Source: DATBLE01 sp963791425
GTDB lineage: Bacteria > Actinomycetota > Thermoleophilia > Gaiellales > Gaiellaceae
Length of the DNA stretch: 64,000 bases
Assembly (NCBI GenBank): GCA_963791425.1
Contig: CAWBSE010000003.1
Location: 434,001-498,000, forward strand
Direction: 5' to 3'
In this document: positions 49,110 through 58,277 of the stretch, one piece after another
Numbering within the stretch: position 1 is the stretch's first letter
Layout of the letters: each line of letters starts with the position of its first letter
Notes under the pieces: model-generated
What the model was told of the DNA's origin: nothing
Seen by the model: only the letters and a program-made list of their open reading frames with translations
Databases searched by the model: none
Position numbers and translations under genes: made by a program

Positions 49110-51365
49110 GTGGGCGCACGGAACGGACGGAAACTGGCCGGCTCAAGCATCCTGGCCTCCGCTCTCGTCCTCACGGTGTTCGCGGTGGCAGCGACAGCCG
49201 GGCCGGCGGTCGCGGGAGGGCCGGGGAGCAAGCAGTTCAGCCTCTCGACGGTCTCGCCGGTCGCGCAGTCGACGGTCGCCGGAAACGTCGTCTGGGAGGT
49301 CGCCTACACGGGTGCCACGCCGGACAAAATGACGTTCTACGTCGACGGCGCACTCAAGTGGACCGAGTACGCAGCGCCGTTCAGGTTCAACGGCGACACC
49401 GGCACACTGGACACGTCAACTCTTTCCACCGGCCGGCACACCCTCAAGGCGGTGGGCTATCGCTCCGGCCGCACCGCCCACACGACCTCCCCCGTCTCCG
49501 TGTCGTCGTCGGCGTCGGGCCAGGTGCCGACGAGCACCGCCTCACCGGCGATCTCCGGCGCAGCCCTCGCCGGGAGCGCCCTGACCGCCTCGACCGGCGC
49601 CTGGTCGGGCTCGCCGACCTCGTACGCTTACAAGTGGCAGCGCTGCGACAACGGCGGCGCCGGCTGTCAGCCGATCGCGGGCGCTGCCTCGCAGGAGTAT
49701 CTGCTCGTCGGCGACGACGTGGGCCGGACCGTGCGTGTGTCCGTGACCGCGACGAACGGCTCCGGGGCCTCGCCTCCGGCCGACTCCGCCGCCACCGGCG
49801 TCGTCCGCGCCGACCTCGCGCTTGGCCAGCCGGCCTCGACGTCGTCGAACGAGTCGGGTTCGTACTCGTCGGGCATGGCGAACGACGGCAACTCGTCCAC
49901 GCGCTGGTCGTCCTCGTTCGCCGACAACCAGTGGTGGCAAGTCGACCTCGGCTCGGTAGTGCAGGTCGACACTGTCTCGCTGAACTGGGAGGCCGCGTAC
50001 GCCTCCTCATACAGGATCCAGGTCTCGACCGACGGCTGGAATTTCGTCGACGCCGCCACCGTCTCGAACAGCGCCGCCGGCTGGAAGACGACGACCTTCG
50101 CTCCGGTCTCCGCCCACTACGTCCGCGTGCTCGGCATCACCAGGGCGACTGTCTACGGCTTCTCCTTCTGGGACGCCCGGGTGTTCGGCCCGGGCGGCTC
50201 GAGCACCGGCGACGTACCCCTGAACACGTCGGCGCCGACTGTGGCCGGCGTCGTCGCGACCGACCAGACGCTCACCGCTTCGGTCGGATCGTGGACGGGG
50301 GCGGCTCCAATGAGCTACGCCTACCGCTGGCTGCGCTGCTCGAGCGGAACGAACCTGTCGGACTGCTCGACCATCACCGGAGCAACGTATTCCGTGTACA
50401 CCGTCGGCGTGGCGGACGTCGGAGCCTACCTGCGGGTCAGTGTGGTGGCCTCGAACTCGGCCGGATCGGCGTCCGGCGTGTCGGCCGCCACCGCCCAGGT
50501 CGTCTCCGCTCCGGTTATGCCGGGGACATTCGATCCGCGCTTCGCATGGCTGAAGGCACCCTGGAATGCGGACGCCAGCGGCGCGAGCGCCGATCCGAAC
50601 TCGGCTGGCCTGATCTCAACCTGGGTCGCGCGCGGCAACATCCACTACCCGAACGTCTGCACGAACGGCTGGTCGGCCGCCTGGAAAGCGGGGACCGCGT
50701 CGGATCCGAAGTACAACGTCACACAGACGACGTACCCGGGACCGCTCGACGGCCAGATCCCGATCCCCCGCGGGACGCTGGCGTCACCGGACGCCGACCA
50801 CCACCTGGTCATGTTCGACCCTGCGCGTAATCGGGTGAGCGAGTTCTGGCAGGCGGCCTACGACGCGACGACCGATTCCTGGATTGCGGGCTCCGGCGTC
50901 TCGTTCGACATCGGTGGCAACCCGCCCAAGGGCTCAGGCTCGAACGCGGCAGGGTTCCCCCAGCTCGCCCTGGCGATCTGGCCGGAGGAGATCCAGGCCG
51001 GCGTGATCAACCACGCGCTCGCCTTCTCGGTGCTGAAGGCCGCGCCGACCTACCGGTTCCCGGCCACCCACACGGACGGGCAGGGCGACCGGTCCGATCT
51101 GCCCGAAGGGTCCTGGCTGGCGCTCCCGACCTCGTTGACGCCGAACCCCGGCTGGCCCGCGTGGGTCAAGGTCGTCTTCACGGCTCTCCAGCAGCACGGC
51201 ATGTTCCTGATGGATCAGGGCGGGACGCTCGGAATCGCCGGCGTGAACCCGGTCAACGGCGGGGTCAAGTGGTCGGACGTCGGGATGGGCACCGGAGCGT
51301 CGGCCGGGTTCCCGAGCGACTTCCCGTGGTCGTCGATGCGGGTCATGAATCCCCCGTCTGCCTGA
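49110..51365 (+). CDS. Secreted modular protein: Ig-like repeats, discoidin domain and an unrecognised C-terminal domain
   Basis: A 751-residue protein. The signal peptide is RKLAGSSILASALVLTVFAV to about residue 36. Residues about 40-135 form a beta domain (VAYTGATPDKMTFYVDGALKW). Ig-like repeats lie at about 140-230 and 365-465, each with a W-x-R/L-C ... C pattern. One F5/8C discoidin domain lies at about 235-360 (NSSTRWSSSFADNQWWQVDL). Residues about 470-751 match the small secreted protein at 32881-33834. GTG 49110 was chosen for GGGGGAAG six bases upstream; ATG 49092 and the far upstream GTG 48930 are alternatives. It is divergent from the dehydrogenase-like protein and shares its Ig and discoidin modules. 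Confidence 0.8.
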   Translation: MGARNGRKLAGSSILASALVLTVFAVAATAGPAVAGGPGSKQFSLSTVSPVAQSTVAGNVVWEVAYTGATPDKMTFYVDGALKWTEYAAPFRFNGDTGTLDTSTLSTGRHTLKAVGYRSGRTAHTTSPVSVSSSASGQVPTSTASPAISGAALAGSALTASTGAWSGSPTSYAYKWQRCDNGGAGCQPIAGAASQEYLLVGDDVGRTVRVSVTATNGSGASPPADSAATGVVRADLALGQPASTSSNESGSYSSGMANDGNSSTRWSSSFADNQWWQVDLGSVVQVDTVSLNWEAAYASSYRIQVSTDGWNFVDAATVSNSAAGWKTTTFAPVSAHYVRVLGITRATVYGFSFWDARVFGPGGSSTGDVPLNTSAPTVAGVVATDQTLTASVGSWTGAAPMSYAYRWLRCSSGTNLSDCSTITGATYSVYTVGVADVGAYLRVSVVASNSAGSASGVSAATAQVVSAPVMPGTFDPRFAWLKAPWNADASGASADPNSAGLISTWVARGNIHYPNVCTNGWSAAWKAGTASDPKYNVTQTTYPGPLDGQIPIPRGTLASPDADHHLVMFDPARNRVSEFWQAAYDATTDSWIAGSGVSFDIGGNPPKGSGSNAAGFPQLALAIWPEEIQAGVINHALAFSVLKAAPTYRFPATHTDGQGDRSDLPEGSWLALPTSLTPNPGWPAWVKVVFTALQQHGMFLMDQGGTLGIAGVNPVNGGVKWSDVGMGTGASAGFPSDFPWSSMRVMNPPSA

Positions 51366-51396
51366 GCGCCGGGATCCTTCGCTGCCGAGGGGGCGG

Positions 51397-52569
51397 TCAG
51401 GCAGGCAGTTGATCGTGGAGGAAGCTGGCGACGCGGTCGAGCTGCGCCTCGATCGTCTCGCCAGCGGCGTGATCGAGCCCGGCCCTGATCAATGACGCCC
51501 GCAACGCCTCGTCCGACGCCAGCCGCTCGAGCGCCGCGACCGCCGCTCCCGCGTCTTCGGGCGGCACGAGAAGCCCCCGCTTCCCGTGGCCGAGAGCGGC
51601 AGCGACCCCTCCCACGTTCGTCGCGACGATCGGGATTCCCGCCGCCTCGGCCTCGAACAGCACCTGGGGCAGGCCCTCGGTAAGCGAGACGTGAAGGAAG
51701 GCGTGGCTCGATCGGTAGTGCTCCCAAAGGACCGGCCCGTTCGGCACGTATCCGTGGAGCTCGACCGCGTCTCCCAGGCCGCGGCGCTCGACCTCGCGCG
51801 CGAGATCGCCGGCGAGCGGGCCGTCGCCCACCACCGAGAGGCGCCAGCGCGGGTCGGTCTGGCGCAGCCGGGCGACGACGTCGAGGAGGAGCAACGGGTT
51901 CTTCTCGGGATCGAGGCGGCCGACGCTCAGCACCCGCAGCTCTCCGTCCCAGGGCCGGGCGAGCGCGTCGTCGGGCGCGACGACGTCCTCGGGCCGGATC
52001 AACGACAGGCCGAACGGGAGCACGGGTGCCTTGCCGCCGCGGTATCCCCCTGCCAGCTCCTCGCCGACGGTCAGGGTCGGCGAGCGCCGCGCGATCAGCC
52101 GGAAGGCGAGGTCGAGGGCGTGGGCGAAGCCGACTGCCCATGTCCAGCGGCGGCCGGGCAGGCGACTGCGGATGTACATCGGGTAGTCCTGGCGCACGCC
52201 GACGAAGACGGGCGTGCCGCGACGGCGCGCGATCAGGGCGAAGGCGACGGCGACCGGGGCCGGCCCGAACAGCCAGACCGCGTCGAGCCGTGGCAACTCG
52301 TCCGCGAACGTACGACACGACCGGGGCAGCACCCGGAGCAGCGCCACCACGTCGAAGACGCTGCGGTAGAACGGCAGCGGAACGAAGCGCACCGCGCCAT
52401 CCGGGATGGGGTAAGGGTTCGGCCCCGGCTTCGGGTCGAGCCGCCCGAAGAGAACGATCTCCTCCACCCTCGGGGGGAGGCTCGTGACGAACTTGACGAA
52501 TGCCCGATCGGCCGCAAGCCGTCCGCGATCCCTGCGGTAGACGAGGTCTGCGTAGACGCCTAGGTGCAC
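51397..52569 (-). CDS. Glycosyltransferase family 4
   Basis: A 390-residue GT-B protein. It has LGVYADLVYRRDRGRL at the N-terminus, FVGVRQDYPMYIRSRLPGRR, VGRLDPEKNPLLLLDVVARL, VVGDGPLAGDLAREVERRGL, and LTEGLPQVLFEAEAAGIPIVATNVGG with the E-x7-E motif, then KRGLLVPPEDAGAAV. GTG 52569 gives the full N-terminal strand. It stands alone on the minus strand, divergent from the Wzc-like gene, and ends 31 bases after the modular protein on the other strand. Confidence 0.9.
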   Translation of the reverse strand: MHLGVYADLVYRRDRGRLAADRAFVKFVTSLPPRVEEIVLFGRLDPKPGPNPYPIPDGAVRFVPLPFYRSVFDVVALLRVLPRSCRTFADELPRLDAVWLFGPAPVAVAFALIARRRGTPVFVGVRQDYPMYIRSRLPGRRWTWAVGFAHALDLAFRLIARRSPTLTVGEELAGGYRGGKAPVLPFGLSLIRPEDVVAPDDALARPWDGELRVLSVGRLDPEKNPLLLLDVVARLRQTDPRWRLSVVGDGPLAGDLAREVERRGLGDAVELHGYVPNGPVLWEHYRSSHAFLHVSLTEGLPQVLFEAEAAGIPIVATNVGGVAAALGHGKRGLLVPPEDAGAAVAALERLASDEALRASLIRAGLDHAAGETIEAQLDRVASFLHDQLPA

Positions 52570-52643
52570 TCAATCGCGGACATCGAGGAGGAATTACCCT
52601 ACAGTGTGAACCAGGACGCTTGAGCAATCGCGTCGCCCTGTCG

Positions 52644-54170
52644 ATGACCAGCGAGATGACCGAGACCCAAGCAGCCGCCGAGCCGACGGTTGGGATGCGG
52701 CAGTACCTGGACGTCCTGCGGCGGCGGAAGCTGACCGTGGTCGCCACCGTCGCCTTGGCTCTCGGCGCAGCCGTTCTCTTCACGATGCGCCAGCAGCCCG
52801 AGTACCGGGCACAGACGACGATCGTCGTCGGGCAGGCGGGTGGTCTCGTGCAGCCGCAGAACGCCGGCGCGATCCAGCCCTTCTCGGCGACCATGCAGGA
52901 GCTGATCAGGAGCGGCGTTGTCGCGCGCAAGGTGATCAGCGCGCTCGGCCTGAAGGAGACCCCCGAGGCCCTGCTCGGCCGCGTCTCGGTTTCGTTCAAC
53001 CCGGAGAGCGCGGCCCTGAACGTCTCCGTGTTAGACCGGTATCCGGAGCGGGCACAGGCGATCGCCGAAAGGATCGGGATCGCCTTCTCGGCGCTCGTCA
53101 AAGAACGTTTCGGTCAGACGGCGGACGGGAGTGCGGCTATTCCCCCGCTCACGGCAACGGTCTGGGATCCCGCGCATGTCATTCCCGGCAAGATCCGGCC
53201 CACTCCCAAGCTGAACATCACCATCGCCGCAATCCTCGGTTTGGTGCTCGGCCTGCTCGCCGCATTCGTCGTCGACTTCTTCGACCGCAGGCTTCGGACC
53301 ATCGAGGAGATCGAGCGGGCAGTGGGGGTTCCCGTCATCGGACAGATTCCCTCCCTCAATCGGGATGCCCGCCGGCCCACGCTGCCCTGGGAGGAGAATC
53401 GCGACGTTGCGGAGGCCTTCAGGGCTTTGCGTGCGAACTTGCAATACCTGGGCGTCGACCGGCCGCTTCGCACGATCCTGGTCACAAGCACATCGCCTGA
53501 GCAGGGGAAGACAACCGTCTGCGCGAACCTCGGAACGGCGCTCGCCCAGTCCGGAGAATCCGTGGTGGTCGTTGAGGCCGACCTACGGCGCCCACGGTTG
53601 GGCTACGCTTTCGGGATCGCGCCCTTCCGCCGGGGCCTGACGTCGGTGCTCGTCGGCGGGGAGACGGTCGGCAACACGCTCAACGAGGTCAGCCTCCCAG
53701 ACGCCACGACAGGCGTCGCACCTGGCGGCAACCCGCGAATGGCCGTCCTTCCGAGCGGGCCGCTGCCTCCGAACCCATCCGAGCTGGTCGCGAGCCTCCA
53801 GATGCAGACCGTCATGAGCGACCTGAAGGCGCAGTTCGATCACGTGATCGTCGACTCCCCGCCGATGCTCATCGTCGCCGATGCGCTCGAGCTCGCGAAG
53901 CACGTCGACGGCGTGATTGTGGTCGTTCGACGGAAGCGGGTGACGAGCGACGAGGCGAAGGAGCTGCGGACGTTGACAGCTCGTCTCGGCATCCACCTTG
54001 TCGGCGTCGTGGTGACCGACGTTCCCGCGCGCGCGGGCTACCACTATCCCGCCTACGAGGCGAGCCCAGGGAGCGGCGTCGAAAGCTCCGCAGCTCCGGT
54101 TTGGCTCTCGACCGGGCCGGGCCGGATCCCTTCGGAGACGCGAGACTCGGCGAAAGCCTCAGAGTCCTGA
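52644..54170 (+). CDS. Wzc-like polysaccharide co-polymerase with BY-type tyrosine kinase
   Basis: A 508-residue protein that joins both parts of the chain-length system. The Wzz domain has a first membrane helix (LTVVATVALALGAAVLF) and a second at about residues 192-212 (LNITIAAILGLVLGLLAAFVVDFF cut in two by residue 200). The kinase has Walker A TSTSPEQGKTT near residues 282-292, Walker A' VVVVEADLRRPRL, and Walker B HVIVDSPPML. Tyrosines cluster near the end (AGYHYPAYEAS), the usual autophosphorylation site. It controls polymer length and export together with Wzy. ATG 52644 was chosen; TTG 52620 in frame, after a TACAGT box at 52600, is possible. Confidence 0.92.
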   Translation: MTSEMTETQAAAEPTVGMRQYLDVLRRRKLTVVATVALALGAAVLFTMRQQPEYRAQTTIVVGQAGGLVQPQNAGAIQPFSATMQELIRSGVVARKVISALGLKETPEALLGRVSVSFNPESAALNVSVLDRYPERAQAIAERIGIAFSALVKERFGQTADGSAAIPPLTATVWDPAHVIPGKIRPTPKLNITIAAILGLVLGLLAAFVVDFFDRRLRTIEEIERAVGVPVIGQIPSLNRDARRPTLPWEENRDVAEAFRALRANLQYLGVDRPLRTILVTSTSPEQGKTTVCANLGTALAQSGESVVVVEADLRRPRLGYAFGIAPFRRGLTSVLVGGETVGNTLNEVSLPDATTGVAPGGNPRMAVLPSGPLPPNPSELVASLQMQTVMSDLKAQFDHVIVDSPPMLIVADALELAKHVDGVIVVVRRKRVTSDEAKELRTLTARLGIHLVGVVVTDVPARAGYHYPAYEASPGSGVESSAAPVWLSTGPGRIPSETRDSAKASES

Positions 54171-54177
54171 GGGCCGC

Positions 54178-55671
54178 TTGGCGGCCGACCCAATCTCCCA
54201 CCACGCGCGCATCCGGGCCGGCCGGAGCATCCGGCGTGGGCTGGGCTTGGCGTGGCTCACCGCAGTCTTCCTGCTCGCGGGCGTGGTCGTCGGCGTCCTT
54301 ACGACGATGAACCCCTCGTACGCCGTCGCGTTCGTGCTCGCGATAGCGGCGGGGGTGCTCGTTGTCTCGCGTATCGAGGCTCTGCCTCCGGTGCTGGTCT
54401 TCGCGATGTACGCGGAGGGCGTGTCATTCGGTGGGGTCCACATCGGACGTCTGGTGGGCCTTTTCGCCCTTATGGCGATCGTCTACTACCTGCTCGTCGC
54501 AAGACGTACGGACATGCAGGCGGGCCTGCTTCTGGGAATCGGCCTCACCTACGGGCTTTGGATCCTGTTCAGCATCTACTGGGCGGCCGACCACCACTTC
54601 GTCTACGTCACGTTCTTCCGGTGGGCACTGGCGTTCGCGTTCATGCTCGCGTTCGCGATGCTGATCCGGCGTCGGGCGGACCTCCAGGCCGTTCTCGTCG
54701 CCTTCGTGCTCGCGGCCGTCGCCTTCGGCGTGGTCGCACTGGGTGCGTACGTCCACGGAGGCTCCACAACGGCTGTTACTGGGGCGCAGCGCGGCACGGG
54801 GCTACAGGGCGACCCAAACATCTTCGCCGCCTACCAGGTGCTTGCGGTCGCACCGGCGCTCGCCCTGGCCGCCCTCGAGCGCGGGTGGCGCACCCGCCTC
54901 GCCTACTACGCAGCGGTGGCGTTCATCATCCTCTCGATCGGCGCGTCGTTCTCACGGGGGGGGCTCATCGCCCTCGGGGTCGTCGTCGTACTGATCGTCC
55001 TGATGCCGGCGCGGTTCCTCTTCCGTGGGCGCAGCCAGAAGCTGGCCTGCGTCGTCGCCCTCGGGTTTGGGGGATGGCTGGTCGCCGTGCTCGGCTCGAC
55101 GCAGTACCTGGCGCGGATCCAGTCGATCCTGCACGGGGGTGATCGTGGCACAGGCCGGCTCGACCTGTGGTCCGCCGCCCTGAGGGGCTACTCTCACCAT
55201 CCGTGGCTCGGTCTGGGCGCGGGCGGTTTCGAGGCCGACTCGCTCAACCTGCTGCGCAACACCCCGGGGGTCGCCCCGTCGAGCTTGATCGACACTGCGG
55301 CCCGGCCCGTTCACAATGCCTATCTCTCGGCGCTGACCGATCTCGGGCCGATCGGGTTGACGCTGTACAGCGTCCTCCTCCTCGTCACGCTCTGGTACCT
55401 GTTCTCCGCCGCGAGGAGCTTCGGCCGGGCCGGAGACAACGTCGATCAGCGCCTTGCGGTGGCCGTGTTGATCTCTTTCACGAGCATCCTGGTCGCTTCG
55501 ATCTTCCTCTCCATCGGCCTCGGGAAGTCGATCTGGGTCTTCGTCGGGCTCGCGCTCGCGCTCACCCGCATGGCGCCGGCAACGGCCCGGACCTCCCGGG
55601 CTTCGCCGCAACCTCGTCCCGGGCGCCTCCTGAGCCGGGCGAAGGCCTCCGCCGGCGACCCGGCGAGCTGA
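54178..55671 (+). CDS. Second Wzy-like / O-antigen ligase family membrane protein
   Basis: A 497-residue protein with about eleven hydrophobic helices. The Wzy_C signature is clear: SIGASFSRGGLIALGVVVVL, RLDLWSAALRGYSHHPWLGLGAGGF and HNAYLSALTDLGPIGLTLYS, as in O-antigen ligases and polymerases. TTG 54178, seven bases after the Wzc-like stop, is the start that includes the basic N-terminus; no better start is in frame before the first helix. It is probably the polymerase partner of the Wzc-like protein, which it follows in the operon. The tail after the last helix (about 35 residues) is basic and proline-rich. Confidence 0.88.
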   Translation: MAADPISHHARIRAGRSIRRGLGLAWLTAVFLLAGVVVGVLTTMNPSYAVAFVLAIAAGVLVVSRIEALPPVLVFAMYAEGVSFGGVHIGRLVGLFALMAIVYYLLVARRTDMQAGLLLGIGLTYGLWILFSIYWAADHHFVYVTFFRWALAFAFMLAFAMLIRRRADLQAVLVAFVLAAVAFGVVALGAYVHGGSTTAVTGAQRGTGLQGDPNIFAAYQVLAVAPALALAALERGWRTRLAYYAAVAFIILSIGASFSRGGLIALGVVVVLIVLMPARFLFRGRSQKLACVVALGFGGWLVAVLGSTQYLARIQSILHGGDRGTGRLDLWSAALRGYSHHPWLGLGAGGFEADSLNLLRNTPGVAPSSLIDTAARPVHNAYLSALTDLGPIGLTLYSVLLLVTLWYLFSAARSFGRAGDNVDQRLAVAVLISFTSILVASIFLSIGLGKSIWVFVGLALALTRMAPATARTSRASPQPRPGRLLSRAKASAGDPAS

Positions 55672-55680
55672 CGCGGCCGC

Positions 55681-56826
55681 CTATGTCTTCCGGGACACGG
55701 CTGCGAGCAGGTCGGCCAGCGGCCGGGTCGCGACCTCGGGCGCGTAGCGCGCTCGGAACGTCTCGAGTGCCGCTGCCCCACGTTCGACGCGCTCGGCTTC
55801 GTCCTGCAGAAGCGAGACGGTTGCACGCGCGATCGCTGCGTCGTCCTCGACGACGACGACGCCTGGGTTCGGCTCGACGCCCTCGGCTCCGGCGGGTGTC
55901 GTTACGACCGGCACTCCGGTGGCGAGCGCCTCGAGGACCTTGACCTTCATGCCGCTTCCGCGTCTGACCGGATAGACGAGCACGCCGAGCCCGTGCAAGA
56001 AGTCGGCCCCGGAAGAAATCTCGCCGAGCACCCTCACTCCGGCCGGAGGCGCGGGGACAAGGCGCCGAGTGCCACGACCGGCGACGGCGAGTTCCGCGCC
56101 GGGAATCTCCCTTCGCACTGTGGGCCAGATCCTGGTCAGCAGCCGACCGATCGCGGCCGCCGTCGGCGGCCACGAAGCGGTACCGACGATACCGGCCGTC
56201 ATCTGACTTCCGACGGGGGCGGTCCGGTAGTGCTCCGGCGCCAGGCAGAGCGGCGAGACGGTGGTGTCGGCGGCGGGCGCTCGCTTCAGCAGTTCGGCGG
56301 CAACCACGGGTGAGTTCGCGATCAGGTGTCGATGCCTGCGGGCGAGGATCTGTTCGGCGACCGTCTCCTCGGTCACCTGCCAGAACTGCCTGTTCCACGG
56401 CGCCCCGTACGGTCGGTCGAGGTGTGCCAGGTAGTGGAGGTGAAGCGTGGATGGTACGTGTGTCCGGCGAGCGCACCACCCGACGTGGACGCTCTCGAGA
56501 TGCACCGCGTCGACCCCTCGACCCAGCACTTCGATTCGCCTCGCGAACGCCCCCCACGAAAGCCCTCCCATTGGCCGGAGGACGCGCTCCCCACGGGACC
56601 GCCAGCGCGGAGGATCCTCGACCGCGACGATCTCGACGGGCAGGTCGGACGGCACCTCTCCCGGCGGAGTAAAGGCGCGCCTGGCGGCGATCGCTCTGAC
56701 GTCGACACCGTTGGCCCTCAGGCCGCGCAGGAGCCCGACGAAGAACCTGCCCATGGCCCCGCCCTCGACCAAGGGCAGGTCGGGGAGCACGATGAGCACC
56801 GTCGGCTCGGAGGGTGTCGCAGGCAT
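55681..56826 (-). CDS. Glycosyltransferase family 4 (GT-B)
   Basis: A 381-residue protein. VLIVLPDLPLVEGGAMGRFFVGLLRGL at the N-terminus is a glycine-rich GT-B start (given here in two parts, VLIVLPDLP and EGGAMGRFF). VDAVHLESVHVGWCARR, LHLHYLAHLDRPYGAPWNRQF, GIVGTASWPPTAAAIGRLL and GSGMKVKVLEALATGVPVVTT follow. The last is the sugar-nucleotide site, with K-x-K-x-x-E typical of the GT4 group with PVRRGSGMKVK motif. ATG 56826 overlaps the kinase-like stop (TGATG). It is the third gene of a minus-strand operon with the APH-fold protein and another GT4. Confidence 0.85.
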   Translation of the reverse strand: MPATPSEPTVLIVLPDLPLVEGGAMGRFFVGLLRGLRANGVDVRAIAARRAFTPPGEVPSDLPVEIVAVEDPPRWRSRGERVLRPMGGLSWGAFARRIEVLGRGVDAVHLESVHVGWCARRTHVPSTLHLHYLAHLDRPYGAPWNRQFWQVTEETVAEQILARRHRHLIANSPVVAAELLKRAPAADTTVSPLCLAPEHYRTAPVGSQMTAGIVGTASWPPTAAAIGRLLTRIWPTVRREIPGAELAVAGRGTRRLVPAPPAGVRVLGEISSGADFLHGLGVLVYPVRRGSGMKVKVLEALATGVPVVTTPAGAEGVEPNPGVVVVEDDAAIARATVSLLQDEAERVERGAAALETFRARYAPEVATRPLADLLAAVSRKT

Positions 56827-58277
56827 CACGTCGGCCACGGGGACCAGCCAGGCCCGAGCCCCTCCGTGCCCATCCACAGGGTCGCCATGTGCTTGAACAT
56901 CCACCCGGGATCGTGGGTGTCCGGCTGATGAAGCATGCTCTTCGCCCGCCGGGTGGCATGAGCGAGGGCGTGATGAAGCCAGCACAGCGTCGTGAGCGCT
57001 CCTGCCGCCCGGAGAGGGACATCCGATGCCTGCGCAACCTGCGTCAGTGACGAGCGTAGTAGCGCCGACGACGGCAACTCGCCCAGGAAGAGCTTGCGGA
57101 AGTGCTCGCGGCGTCCCTCTTCACCTTCTGCTCCGTCCAGATTGGCGAGGGCATCGGCAAGGAAATAGAGCGCATCCCAGAGCGGGAAGCCGTGCGCCTT
57201 CGCGCTCTCCCAGTCGAGCGCGGTGAAAGCGTCGCCGCTGGCCATCAGGTTCCATGTCCCTAGGTCGTTGTGCTGGAGAACGGCTTGCATCGGAGGGAGC
57301 TCGTCGACGAGGTCGCGTGACGCGCCCAGGGCGCTCCAGTGTGGAAGCACTTCCTCTAGCAGACGGCGGCGCTCCGGCTCCAGGAGCTTCGGCGCGGCGG
57401 ACGTTTCCCGCGCCATCTGCGCCAGCCACTCCACGACCCGTTCGATCAACCGCTGCTTCGCATGAGCAGGCCTCACAACGGACAGGACGCCGTTGGCACG
57501 CCGTCCGGGCGCCGCCGTCTCAAGAGAGGCCTCGTGCCCGGCAGCCTCCAGCCGACCGATGAAGCGAGGCGCCCGCGCCGCAGTGGCGACGCCGGCTTCG
57601 GCAGCGAACCTGAGTGCACGCGAGTCGCGATCGACCCGGTCGTCAGGCCCCGGGACTCGGCAGAACTTCAGCGCCCAGGCAGGCTTCGCTGAGTCCGGAG
57701 GGAACAGCATGAACGCTCCGCGCGCGAGGAGATCGCCGTGCCCCGTGACGAGGAACCATTCGGCCGCTGGATCGACGCCGAGACTCGTCGCCGCCGTGAC
57801 CAGGAACGGCCGGACCGAATCCCTGGATCCGACAGTGACGAAGCGCCGGACGGGAGGCAGCAGCCGCCGAGCCGCAAGCTCGCCGACCGCGGCGTTCCGT
57901 ACGACCTTCCACCGCTCCCAGGCCGTTAACCAGACCGTCAGGGCGTAGCGGCCGGCCTGGGAGCCGATCGGCACGAACGCTTGTGGCGCCTCCAGGTCTG
58001 GAAGAGCTAGGTAGGTGCGCGCCTTCCACCCCAGGCGCCGAAGCTCGCGCTCGGCTTTGTCCCCTTCGACGATCACGGTGTGAGCTCCGGTTGCGATCGC
58101 GTCCCGAGTCCGGTCGCTCGGGGCGATCGCGACGTCGGGCGAAATCTCGCCGACGTCGACGCCGACCCGGAGGAGCGCCGGAGCCCAGCTCTCGTCCTTC
58201 CCGAGAACGACTGCCCTGGCGATTGGAATGGGGCTGAGAAAGCACGCGTCCGCCCGTTCAAGGCTCAACGCGGACAC
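56826..58277 (-). CDS. APH-fold phosphotransferase with an uncharacterised N-terminal domain
   Basis: A 483-residue protein. The C-terminal half has the aminoglycoside-phosphotransferase/choline-kinase signature: VLQHNDLGTWNLM (catalytic HxDxxxxN) and FTALDWESAKAHGFPLWDALYF with the metal-binding DWE. The N-terminal 190 residues (CFLSPIPIARAVVLGKDESWAP, VEGDKAERELRRLGWKARTYLALP) are not recognised and may be a second, methyltransferase- or GT-like domain. Kinases of this group phosphorylate sugars, choline or other small alcohols. Here it may phosphorylate a glycan or its precursor. GTG 58277 overlaps the previous stop by 13 bases; TTG 58268 is also possible. Confidence 0.74.
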   Translation of the reverse strand: MSALSLERADACFLSPIPIARAVVLGKDESWAPALLRVGVDVGEISPDVAIAPSDRTRDAIATGAHTVIVEGDKAERELRRLGWKARTYLALPDLEAPQAFVPIGSQAGRYALTVWLTAWERWKVVRNAAVGELAARRLLPPVRRFVTVGSRDSVRPFLVTAATSLGVDPAAEWFLVTGHGDLLARGAFMLFPPDSAKPAWALKFCRVPGPDDRVDRDSRALRFAAEAGVATAARAPRFIGRLEAAGHEASLETAAPGRRANGVLSVVRPAHAKQRLIERVVEWLAQMARETSAAPKLLEPERRRLLEEVLPHWSALGASRDLVDELPPMQAVLQHNDLGTWNLMASGDAFTALDWESAKAHGFPLWDALYFLADALANLDGAEGEEGRREHFRKLFLGELPSSALLRSSLTQVAQASDVPLRAAGALTTLCWLHHALAHATRRAKSMLHQPDTHDPGWMFKHMATLWMGTEGLGPGWSPWPT

